Assembly (NCBI GenBank): GCA_017354895.1
Contig: CP071498.1
Location: 2,356,001-2,420,000, forward strand
DNA from: Podospora comata
Taxonomy: Eukaryota > Ascomycota > Sordariomycetes > Sordariales > Podosporaceae
DNA: 64,000 nucleotides
Direction: 5' to 3'
Shown here: piece by piece, positions 10,392 to 20,702 of the stretch
Numbering within the stretch: the stretch's first letter is position 1
Layout: each line of letters starts with the position of its first letter
Program-made: the position numbers and the translations under genes
Notes under the pieces: model-generated
Seen by the model: the letters and a program-made list of their open reading frames with translations, nothing else
Databases searched by the model: none
What the model was told of the DNA's origin: nothing

Positions 10392-12021
10392 ATGGCCTCC
10401 TCGGTCGTTGCTGCCTGGGAGGACTGCGACAAGATAGACACCCTGTTTATCCTCGTCTGCACGGTAATCTGCTGGACCATTGTCCCGACTGTATGTTTTC
10501 CCTCATCACCACACCAACATCACAAACCCTAACCCTACCCTTCCCCCTTTTCCCTTTTCCCTTTCCCCTTTCCCCTTTCCTCCCCCACTTCCCCTTACAA
10601 GTTATTAACACCCCGCCCCCCAACCCCCCACAGGTAGGAATAGCCTACAGCGGCTACACCTGGCGCCGCAACTCCCTCACCGCCGCCCTCCCCGCCGTCC
10701 TCGTGATCTCAATCTGTTCCATCCAGTGGTTCGTCCTCGGCTACTCCCTCGCCTACGGCCCGGGAAACGGCTGGTTCTTCGGCTCCTGGACCGCCCACCT
10801 CTTCCACCGCGACGTCCTCTCCTCGCCCGTCGGCACCATCCCCGCCATTTTGTTCAGTGAATTCCAGCTCGTCTTTGAAGCCACGGTCTGCGCCATCGCA
10901 GTAGGCGGGTTCGTAGAACGGGGCACCATCAAGTCCTGCGCGGTGTTCATCGCGCTATGGTCAACATTCATCTACTGTCCCCTCGCGCACATGGTCTGGG
11001 GGGGTGGTGTGCTGGGGGAGGAGCTTGGAGTGTTGGATTTCGCGGGGGGTGAGCGCCATCCCTTTTCAATATGCTCCATCTGTTTGTATTGACTGTGAGA
11101 TGGAAAAAAAAGGAACCCCCGTCCACGTCTGTTCCGGCGCCACCGCGACCGCAATCTCCCTCTACCTCTCCTACCCCCTCTTCCGCTCCAAGAAATCCCC
11201 CCTCCGCACCCCGACCCACATCCGCCTCCACCGTCCCGGAAACTCCTTCTTCCAGCTCGTCAGCATGATCATCATCTGGGGCTCCTGGCTCGCCTTCGAC
11301 GCCGGCACCGCCCTCGCGCTAAACTTCCAGTCCGTCATGGCCCTCTGCGTGACCAACCTCTGCGCCGCCTCCGGAGCCCTCACCTGGTCGGTGATGGCCT
11401 TTCTCGAATCGGGCAAGTGGTCACTCGACGCGACATTCATGGGCGCGATTTCCGGGTTGGTGATGATCACGCCCTCGGCGGGGTTCATCGACATGCCTAC
11501 TGCGTTCTTCTTTGGTGTCTTTGGCGCGGTCGTTTGTCGCCAGGCGTTGAGGATCAAGTTCACCAAGCTGGCGCATAAGTGGAGGTGGGTCGACAATGGG
11601 GATACCTTTGCTACTCATTGTGTTGGCGGTGTGGCGGCCACCGTCATGACGGGCTTGTTTGCGCGGAGGGAGGTGGCGGCGTATGGCGGGCTGGATGTTC
11701 CCGGAGGGGTGGTGTTTGATGGGAACGTGAGGCAGTTGTGGGTGCAGATCGTCGAGGTGTTGGTCGGCTTCAGCTGGAGTTTCTTTGGGAGCTGGTTGAT
11801 CATCGCGGGGATCGACTGCATCCCCGGGTTGGAGGTGCTGGCGGTTGACAAGTAAGTTTTCTTTTCGGGGACATCTGCAGAGGATGGGCTAACCTACCGT
11901 GATTAGGCATATCCATGAGGGGCTTGACTTTCACGAGACCGAGGAGTCTCTCGGCATTTTGGTGCACCCCGAGGAGGAAGATTATACCCCTACCGACAAG
12001 GGGACGATTGCTCTCGACTGA
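10392..12021 (+). CDS. Ammonium transporter (Mep/Amt/Rh family)
   Basis: Four-exon model: 10392-10490, 10634-11048, 11113-11851, 11907-12021; 455 aa. It has about eleven hydrophobic segments. GYSLAYG, DFAGGTPVH and THCVGG match conserved Amt blocks: the Asp before AGG and the two His residues (VHVCSG and THCVGG) correspond to the substrate-site Asp and twin-His pore of AmtB. The protein should pass ammonium across the plasma membrane under nitrogen limitation. It is somewhat shorter and more diverged than canonical MEP proteins, for example in the extracellular NGWFFGSWTAHLFHRD stretch, and may belong to a separate fungal Amt clade. Intron 1 carries a pyrimidine tract with a brief CCCTAACCCTACCC match. 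The 3' end is 81 bp from the convergent Zn2Cys6 gene. Confidence 0.85.
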
Positions 12022-12102
12022 GTTCGCCCTCCGGCGTGTCATCTGCATAAATCTTGACCTTGAATTGTGGTGGAGAGAATGTCTTGTAGTGCTAGGATCA
12101 CC

Positions 12103-14207
12103 TCATCCGAATAGACTGTGGAGGCCTGTCTGGCTCATCACATCCAGCCAGTGCGTCCGACGTGCCAGCCCAATCTCTTCGTCATACGCGGCCCAGACAG
12201 CACGCAGCAGCTGCTTGGCCACACCAATCGGCTTCGGTGGCAGGCTGTTCTCCAGCTGATCCAACCGGGCCATGATGAACGACCGGGCCTGTGACGTCTT
12301 GATGGCATTCTCGGATATCCCGGGCGTGGCGGCGAGGGAAGAGTCCGTGTCAGCGATAATACCCGATGTGGGCGTGGGGATCGCCGCCGCAGCCGTCGAC
12401 TCGGTGCTGAGCAGGAAGCTCTGATGGCCGCGACCGAGGGGGACTTTCCTGTCGAACCGCAGCCCGCTCCCCGCGCAGAGACAGAGCAGCGGTTGGATAC
12501 ATCGCATGCTTCCAACTGGCAGAGCCCTGAGAACATCCGTGACGTGAAGGGCCAAGGGAGATACCCATGCACTCCAGAGAATGGTTCCATCTTGGTCAGC
12601 CAAATCGGGCATTCGCTTTGCGACGAGATCGGGGAAAGTCTCGTACAGCTGGAGGAGTGATGAGAGCCGATAGGCTTGCGTAGCATTGTACAGATCAGTC
12701 GATATCGTCGAAGCCGTATCAGGCGTGAGGCTGGTCTCGACAGGCGTAATATCAATGGACAGTAATGACTCTTCGATCACGGTAGCCTCCTGGATGTCCC
12801 TCATGGCACCTTGCAGGACGCGATAGCTCGTCCCATCGTTATGCCGCCATCGTGTGCGGGACCGTCGGCAAAGGGCAACAGCCTTGCCGAAAAGTCGAAA
12901 GACGTCAGCAGAAACACCTGTCCATGCGTGCGGTGTTGCGGCCACCAGCGGTCCTTGATCTGTCGGCTCTACCCAGCTAAGCATGTTGGCGAAGTCTATT
13001 TCCTCCTCCGACACCACACTCCTCAGCGCCTCTTCGTACAGCAAACATCCCTTGAAGAATTCGAGGAGTTCCTGCGATTCGGAATCGAGCGTCTGGCGGT
13101 CGAGGATCTTCAGCACGTTGTGGGCCTGTCGTACGTATTGCTGGCCAAGTTGTCGCGACTCCATCCAGCACATGGACGAGCTCATACAGAACAAGGATAA
13201 CAGGAGCTCAACCGGGAAACGCGGACGATAGCCTGTCGAGAAGGCGACGAGCTCTTTGTGGATGGCCTCGGCAGCCTTTCGCGGGGCGGCACGGGCCGTG
13301 TCTTTGATGACATGAGGAAGGCGCTCGACAAGCGAGGCTGCCGAGATGGCTTGGAGGGCATAGAACACGGGTGTTGATGTGTTCCACAGTGTCGAGGTTA
13401 GTCGGCGGTAGGGGTTTGTCTGAGAGTCAAAAGCCGACCAGGAACAACAGACAGACTTGAACCAGTGTTCTATCAGGAACGTAGGAATATCCACCACTTG
13501 CTGAAACATCATGGGTTCCTGTTGCCGATTCGTCGGAGTCAAGCCGCCACTCTTTCGGGCGACGGGAACAAGAGTGCCGCCATCACCGCCAGTACCATCC
13601 TCGACGGGAGCCTCTGACTGGGGTGGTGGCGAGAGGGTAAATGAAGACGGTGGCGGCGAGGGGGATAGTGTAGCCGACCGCGGTGCCGAGGAAGATTCCC
13701 GGCTTACAGCCGCAGCCGGGCTGGGAGTCGTCGGGCTTGCGGCCGGGACGTTGGCGTCAGACCCAGATGGGTTGCCGGCAGGGGAGGCGGTCTTGACGAT
13801 AGAGGCCGAAGCAGCTGTGACGAGCTGGGCAAAGTTGTCAGGCCCTGTCGTGTTAACCACCGTCGGCCTTTCATGCTTGGTCGACCATTGGAGACGCTGC
13901 TGATAACCGGGGCACTGGAAGCCCTTCTTGAGACAGTTCTCACAGGCGGGTTTGGCTTCATCACATCGCAGCTACAGAGAGTATAGGTTAGTCTGGCCAA
14001 GGGGACAGAAAAGTTAAACTCAGAATCATCCTGGGCCGCGTACTCGCCTGACTTTACAAGTTCGACAACCTATCGATCAAAGTTAGCAACAGCGCGCGTC
14101 AGATAAGGCGGATGAGGGTCATCATCAACAACAACAACAACAAGGCTGTTGATGAGGGGGGAGAGAAACTCTCGCGTACCAGTTCTCGACTTCTGTCTGT
14201 TCTTCAT
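12103..14207 (-). CDS. Zn(II)2Cys6 fungal transcription factor
   Basis: Three exons on the minus strand: 14207-14180, 14069-14044, 13971-12103; 640 aa. The two tiny first exons rebuild a perfect zinc cluster with Cys at 11, 14, 21, 28, 31 and 38 (C-x2-C-x6-C-x6-C-x2-C-x6-C); the third exon starts inside it (LRCDEA), which confirms the splice. A Pro/Ser/Ala-rich linker (about residues 60-140) leads to a helical fungal-type regulatory region, with WSAFDSQTNPYRRLTSTLW like the middle homology segment of sterol- and metabolism-type regulators. It is a nuclear DNA-binding regulator, target unknown. It converges on the ammonium transporter; a role in nitrogen control is possible but not shown. CAA repeats lie in intron 1 (about 14120-14145). 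Confidence 0.85.
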
Positions 14208-15045
14208 GGTGTGCTCTTCCTCATGATTCAATCCGGATCAAACACGAAAACAAAAAACACTGGACAACAGTGGAAAGCAAGGAGAAGAGAAGAAAGAGAC
14301 TGGCTCGGGGGTAGTATGTCGGGATCATGCAGTTGACCGGCAGTAGTGCTTTCTTCCAGCCCGGGGGCACAGCCCAGCCAGCCATGGGCGGCCAGCATCG
14401 AGCTGCCTACCATTCACCCCCCCTCCCCTCCCCCCCAAGTCTCGTTGATAGGTGCATGGGCGACGGACCAATGATGGCGATCCCGACAATCAGAAGGTCG
14501 GTGACCCAGGCGGGAGCAGCCCCACTTCGGCTTCCTTGGAATCAGTGAGATCCAACCAATTAAGCCCGATGTCGAGCGCCACCAACAACCTCAATACCTT
14601 TTCTCGTGTTGATATGAGTTTGAGGGAAGTGAGGGGGGGATGAGGGGGGAATATCATGACCCCCACCTTCTCTCTCCAAAAGAGAAGCTGAAGTGAACAT
14701 TCCAATGTTCCACGAGCCAATTTTCTTCTGCGGTTCAACGGCACAGCTCGTGTATCATGAAGCTCTTATCGATCGGGTGCCATCCCGCCAAGCCTTCTTC
14801 ACTGCGACAACATGATCCCAGCTCCCTGCTTCCCCGCGTGACTTTTGGGTCCCCTTGTCCGCCGCTAGGCCGCGTTGGGCGGACCCGATGTTCTTGGGGG
14901 GGGGGCGGCCGGTTCGGAGTGCCAAGCCGGCGCCAGATACAGTTCCCGGGTCGGCCCACTCCGAAGATCAACAGCTGCTTGTCCGGGCCGATAATGTCAT
15001 TCTTGGTTGATTGCTTTGTCATTTGAATTTGGTCAGTCTAACCTC
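14208..15045. other. Promoter of the Zn2Cys6 gene and 3' flank of the kinase gene
   Basis: No coding region supported. It contains short C-runs (about 14420) and G-runs (about 14880-14890). Long overlapping open frames on both strands at 14735-15026 are low-complexity and match no family I recognise. Confidence 0.45.
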
Positions 15046-16339
15046 TCACTTCCCCCCTCTCAAAATCTCCACCGCCTCTCCAGCCCTGACCCTCCACCCA
15101 CTCTGATACCTCACACACCTCCCCACCAGCTCCCTCCACCTGTCCCCCACCACCTCCGGCAGCACCTCCTCCCACCCCCTCCTCTCAAAAGCCCTCCAAC
15201 TCTCCCACGGAACAGTCCTCAACCCCTCCTTCCCGCCCCTCCCTGCCTCTGGCCAGGTCTCCTCTGTCGGACTCCCAATCGTCTTGAAGATACTCAATAT
15301 CAACCCGAGCTGGTTCCCATCTTCGTGTACACCCCTACTTTCAAACAACGGCCTGGGACACGGCTTCATGATACACTCCGCCAACATCACGCCCGCAGCC
15401 CAGATATCCACCGCCGCGGTGTACGACTTGTTGCCGAATAGCACCTCAGGAGCACGGTACTGGCTTGTGCCAATGTCGAGGATTTTGTTATCCGCTGGTT
15501 CGGTTGGCGGTGAGTGCTCGGGTGACCAGGCTGTGCCAAAGTCTATCAGTGTGATACTGGGGACGGGAGATGAGGCGGAGAACGGGGAGGATAAAAGCAG
15601 AGAGGAGGGTTTGATGTCCCGGTGGATGATGCCTTGGGTGTGTAGGTAATCCAAAGCCGAGAATAGAGCGACAAAGATGTGGTTAGTTTGTCGGGATGAG
15701 AGGGTGGTGTTGGATTCGGTATGTTGCTCGAGAACCCGGTTGAGAGTCAGAGGCATGTAAGGGAAGACGAGAACGAAGCGGGTGGATTGGTCATAAAATG
15801 TTTCGATGAGGCTGATGATGTTCTCGTGGGACAAGGACGACAAGAGCCTAGCTTCGAGGCGGGGGTTGTGAGGGGCGATGTTGGTTTCGACAATGACTTT
15901 GAGGGCGTAGGTATCGGAGCGATAGACTTGGGATGTGGCGCCGTCATCGATGTAGTGACAGTTGGCATAGCTACCTATTTTGATGCCAGGACTTGCAGGA
16001 GTAGTGACACCTTCTGGTGGTGAGTATGGCGGAGAGGATGGTGGTGGATTGCAGGCGGAATCATATTCTTCCTACAGCCAGTTAGAGCCCATCGGCAAAG
16101 TAAGGATAAGGTAGGTGGTGAAACCTACTCTGCTGGTAGATGTCTTGTAAGCTTCATCCTCAAAGCTAAACGCACCACCTCCAGAGGCAGTCAGTACCTT
16201 GGTTCTGTTTTGTTGTGCATATCATCAGTATCAAAAAAGAAAAGAGCCAACATTAACAGCAATAAACCCACAGCCTCTGGATGTTGTCATATCGTTCCGA
16301 GGCCGTAAGTACAGCCCTCCAATCAGCCGAGTCTGACAT
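15046..16339 (-). CDS. CDK-like serine/threonine kinase, divergent (Csk1/CAK-like)
   Basis: Exons 16339-16272, 16204-16129, 16071-15046; 389 aa. The kinase domain starts near residue 75 with a weak glycine loop (DDGATSQVYRS), then ALKVIV (VAIK lysine), HENII, HRDIKP near 198, IDFG (DFG), and SQYRAPEVLF, which resembles the CDK activation-segment end WYRAPE. The CMGC-type insert and this APE region suggest a Csk1-like CDK-activating kinase. Two departures are visible: the loop keeps only one of three glycines, and the Mg-binding Asn of HRDxKPxN is Ser (about residue 205). The HRD Asp and DFG remain, so activity is uncertain. The first exon-exon join (GTGGGT donor) is the least certain. Confidence 0.75.
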
Positions 16340-17115
16340 CTGGGAATGAGATGGTGGTGTCTGTGTGTTGAACCCCTGAATGCGTCCGCCCTGAGTTACC
16401 TTCCCGAGATAAACAGCAGTTGTGGAGGCAGCAAGCAGTAAGATTGGCTATTGTTAGCTGGGAACAGTGATCAACTCTGAGGACAGTCTGAGGGAAGTAA
16501 AGTTTCAGAGAGACAAACTGTCCGCATTGGCTCAAGGCAGGTCACTATGATGATGATGATGTTTCCAGAAGCTCTTTCAGGAACAGTTCCAGGGTCTTCT
16601 GCATCTGCTGTGGACCGAGTCTGATGCCCTGTGGAAGGATGCGGCTGGCTGGCGGTGCTTGGCATCGCTGGCAGGGAGCTCAGTGGTTGGCTGGAGGGCA
16701 ATTTGTCAATTCAAATGACGGGCTGTGCAGCTTCCCCACAGAAAATGCGAGCTTCATCCCCGTGACATCAACTGTCCGCTGTCCACACTGTCCAGGTCCA
16801 GGCCCGAAAGCCGCGAACTTGCAATTTCAGACGCTGCCTGCACGCCGTTTAAGCTGCCCCAAGCAATTTATCGTCGTCCCTTTGTCTTTTTGTATTCTTT
16901 TGCCATCTTCTTCTCACTCTCGCTCTCTATCACTCTTTCTTTCTCTCTCTGTCGCCGCTCGGCGGCCAAGTACCACGGTTGCATTTACTGGCATGAGTTG
17001 ATTTAACCAAACCCAGCGCCGCTCCGTCCCCTCCTCTCTTCGCTTGGCTCGGCCCTTTTGACTTTTGGCCAATTTGCGCCTCACGACCAACTCGTATACC
17101 AGCACATTGCCGGCC
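16340..17115. other. Divergent promoter between kinase and SYP1 genes
   Basis: No gene supported. It contains a CT-rich stretch at about 16905-16950, close upstream of the SYP1 start, as is common in fungal promoters. Open frames at 16624-17001 are pyrimidine-rich and lack domains. Confidence 0.45.
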
Positions 17116-19961
17116 ATGGCTGCCACCGACGACCTCTCGCGGGCCGAGTACCCAGCTATGCTGGTGAGCTCATTTGTTTGCCTCCTCTGAATTCCCCTTG
17201 CGATGCTGACCGACTGCGTGTCCTCCCTGTCGCAGGCCAACCTCCAACCAACCCAAGCCGTGCAAACATTGTCCGACCGAGTCAAGCGCATCACGAAAGT
17301 CAACAACGAGATCGCCGACTGGCTCCAGGTACGCCTTTTCGACGCCCGGGAACCGGACAGGAGCTAAAGAGTGGAACAGGAACGCAAAAGGGTTGAGGAG
17401 CAGTACGTCGCCGGCCTGCGAAAGCTGCTTGTCTTCAAGGTGCCCAACGCGTCATCCGAGCTTGGGTTGGTGACTCTCCTGTACTCCTTGAAAGTCCGCG
17501 TTGACTAACATCAGGTTGCGCAAAGCGTCTTCCAAGCACCATGGGATAAGATCCTTCAGTCTACCGACGCCATTGCTGCTTCCCATCACTTGCTCGCTCA
17601 GCGCATCGAGAAAGATGTCGAACACTCCTTACGAACCTTTCAGAACAAGAAGGAGATGCAGAATATCCAGAACATCGGCGCGAACCTCCAGACTATGGCC
17701 AGAGAGCTGGACGATGCCGCCGAAAAGTCGGAGAAGCTGTCCAAGAAGGGCGGCAAGGCTAATGCCCAAAAGGTGGATCAAGCGGCATCCAGGTTGGAAG
17801 CTGCCAACCAGCAATGGGAGTCGCAGGCGCCCTTCATCTTCGAAACGCTTCAAGCTTTGGACGAGCAGCGCATCAACCACTTGCGCGACGTGCTGACCCA
17901 ATTCGAGACACACGAGGTGGACCAGGCAACGCGAACCCAGGCCGCTGCCGAAGAGGTGCTGAACATGATGTTGGAGGTCAACACTGCCAAGGAGATCGAG
18001 AACTTTGCGAGCAAGGTCACGGCTGGGAAGCCAAAGATTGAAAGGAGGTCGACCAACACGAGGGCCTCCAACGTCACCACGCCAACCGCAGCAGCCCCCC
18101 CTAGCGTTCACGGCGGCCACGACGATGATGTTACTAGCGAACACTCCTTCCAACACCAGGGACACCCAGAATCGAAACTCCGGAGTCGGATCGGCACCAT
18201 GTTGGGACGCCGACGACAGAGTGTCCATGCCGGGTTTGGGCAAATATCTCCTCAGAAGGGACTCGGCCCATTTTCTCGGAACCTCGGAAGCAGCCACGGC
18301 CACGCCCTGTCACCGAGATCTTCGTCTCACAACTTGAACAATGACTCTCAGAATAGGTTATCGTCCGTTGTCGAGACTCCCAAGAGCCCGGGTGCCGCGG
18401 ATCATCGCGACTCCACAGCGGAGAAGGAGAATGTCAGGGCTTCACATGAGGGTCCTAACGGCACGAACGGGGTCACTGGTGGGGATGGCAACAAGGATGT
18501 GCAGTCATCCAGCCTTCTGAATGGAACCGCCGAGGACATCTTTGACGTTCAGCCACCTCCAGGGCCTCCGCCAGCGCAGCAAAAGGAGGAACCATCAAAG
18601 GATGCTGAAGGGTTCACAATTCCAGGTGCCATGAACGATCCCATCTCTCGGGCCCAGAGGGAGGCGGCGGCCGAGGAGGGGGATCACATGTTTAAGCTCA
18701 ACATCCAAAACGAGCCCATCGCCGAGGAGGACCAGGATGCGAAGCAAGCAGCCTTGTCCAATGTGGCTAGTGTTCTGACGACCATGGGGGCGCCTGCTAG
18801 AAAGACGGGTACTGTCCGTGGCAGGAGAGATGTAAGAAATACGGTTTACATGCCAGCCCCAACACACGAAGTACCCGGGAGCGCATTCCCGCCATCACCA
18901 TCACTACCTCCCACGACACTGGCAAGGCCCACGCCGCCGTTCTCGACAGAAGGGAGCCATACCTCTCGTGCTTCCGACACCCAGTCGATCCGCTCAGGCA
19001 CCTCGTTTGGCGGCGCATCATCCTACAGCGGTTTTGCTAGGCTGCGGCACCCGGACATGCACGGATCCGAGCATGCGACCGGCCTGAACTCGTCAGTGAT
19101 TGAATCGGTGTCTGCCATCTTTGAAGAGGGCGAGGTCAAGTCTGTCAAGGTGACGGGCGAGATTGCGTTGTCCTACAACCCTGACCCCGACGCTGCCCAG
19201 CCAGGTATGTTCTCCTTGGTCTCTCACGGACGGGCGTAGTTAACCAACTCGGAACAGACCACGAAACCATCAAGCTTAACAAGTTCTCGCTGCTCGAATC
19301 CATCGGTCCTAACCGCACCTTTGTCGGCAACACGATTTCGCCCGATGAGTTTACGGTCGATGTTTCGCACCTCGGCAGCACAACCACCGCCTTCACCTAC
19401 CGCGTCCACTCCGATTCGGATACGGCTTTAGCCAGCCAGTGTCCGATTGTCATCCACCCCGTATGGAAGCCTCAAGGTGACAAGCTTGGTCTGCTGCTGC
19501 AATACCGCCTCAACCCGGCCTCGAACCTGCCCCGTCCAGTAACACTCTCGAACCTCTCCTTCGTAGCAACATACGAAGGTGCCAAGGCAAGCGGCGTGCA
19601 GACCAAGCCCTCGGGCACGCACCTGAAGGACAAGCACCTTGTATACTGGCGCCTCGGGGACGTCACCCTGACCCAAGACTGGGGCAAGATCATCTGCCGG
19701 GTGATTGGAGAACAAAACGCCGAGCCACAACCGGGTCATGTGGAAGTGAGGTGGGAGTACACATCTAATGAATCGGAAGGGCCAGGAACAGGCAGTGGGA
19801 TTTCGGTAGCCAGATTAGGGGAGAGCAAGGGCAAGGAGAGGGAGCTGAGCGAGGAAGACCCGTTTGCTGATGCGGGGAGCTTGGCGAGTCCGAAGGACAC
19901 GAGGAGGTGGGTTGACTTGCCAGTGGTGAGGAAGATGGTGGCGGGGAGGTATATGAGTTGA
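17116..19961 (+). CDS. SYP1: Endocytic F-BAR / muniscin protein Syp1 (FCHo-like)
   Basis: Five exons: 17116-17163, 17236-17328, 17380-17469, 17515-19204, 19258-19961; 874 aa. The N-terminal 250 residues form an F-BAR/EFC helical bundle (heptads; SELG then FQAPWDKIL; KKEMQNIQNIGANL). A long Ser/Pro-rich disordered middle carries IGTMLGRRRQSVHAGF and other basic patches. The C-terminal 260 residues are a mu-homology domain (KLNKFSLLESIGPN, TFTYR-type strands, GDKLGLLLQYRLNP, DWGKIICRVIG). Syp1 binds PI(4,5)P2 membranes and early endocytic adaptors at cortical patches and at septin-rich sites. The join of exons 3 and 4 is phase 0 (SELGL-VAQSVFQAP); a shorter junction cannot be excluded. The gene runs divergently from the kinase. 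Confidence 0.88.
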
Positions 19962-20702
19962 AGTGAGTCGAAGTGAGTCGGGTTCAAAAAGATGTGCGTT
20001 TTTGCAACGATGTGTGGAATGAAGGAGTTTCATGAGGAACCTATTAAGCCAGCATGGATGGATGGAATGATGTGGAAGAAGGCAAAGAAAAGCCTTGCTC
20101 TCGTTTATATAATTTTCCTAGGGGTTTTCTTTTTTTTTTTTTTTTTTTTTTTGTTAACTTTCTTACTTGTATCACTTTTAACTATTCTTATTCCTGGATT
20201 ATTATCCCTTTTTTTTTGGGCGTGGTTGTGTGAGTGATGTGGTGAGTAAAGGTGAAAATGTATGTAAGTGGTGAGGAAGCTGGGAGGATGGGAGCATGAT
20301 GTATACCTGGTAGGCAAGTACACTTTTGAAGAAATGAACATATTTTCTTTCCAACACGAAAGTTTTAGGCAGCTACATATCACAAGCCATCAAGTTAGGA
20401 CAGTGAAGCACAAGTTGACCAGCAAGTGCTGTCACGTCATCACAATACCCGAACCGCCTGTTTTTGTGGTGCCTCTGTTTAATGTGTAATACTCGATTAT
20501 CTCTTCATCTATGTCCTTCTTTGCGATGCAATGTTCATATTTCATTAAAAACCTTGACCCTTGATCCATGTAAAAACTCCGTTTTTCGCCCACAGAAACA
20601 AACAAACAAACAAACAAGCCCATCCTACGCCACCTCCCTTCCATACCACCTCCTCTCCCACTCATCACCCCCCTCCTCCCCCTTCATCCCATCCTCCCCT
20701 CC
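19962..20702. other. Convergent 3' region of SYP1 and MAD1 with poly-T
   Basis: Convergent 3' ends. An uninterrupted run of over 20 T residues lies at about 20130-20151 and a T8 run at about 20209. CAAA(C) repeats are at about 20598-20618. No gene supported; the short open frames are low-complexity. Confidence 0.5.

Noticed and set aside
10524-10545. CCCTAACCCTACCC, telomere-like sequence
   Set aside because: A single partial match in a pyrimidine-rich intron; not an interstitial telomere array.
14044-14048. Second GC-AG intron in the Zn2Cys6 gene
   Set aside because: A canonical GT donor four bases downstream (14043) yields a perfect zinc cluster.
15007-15441. Pro-rich + strand open frame
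   Set aside because: Antisense to the C-terminal part of the kinase; pure low complexity.
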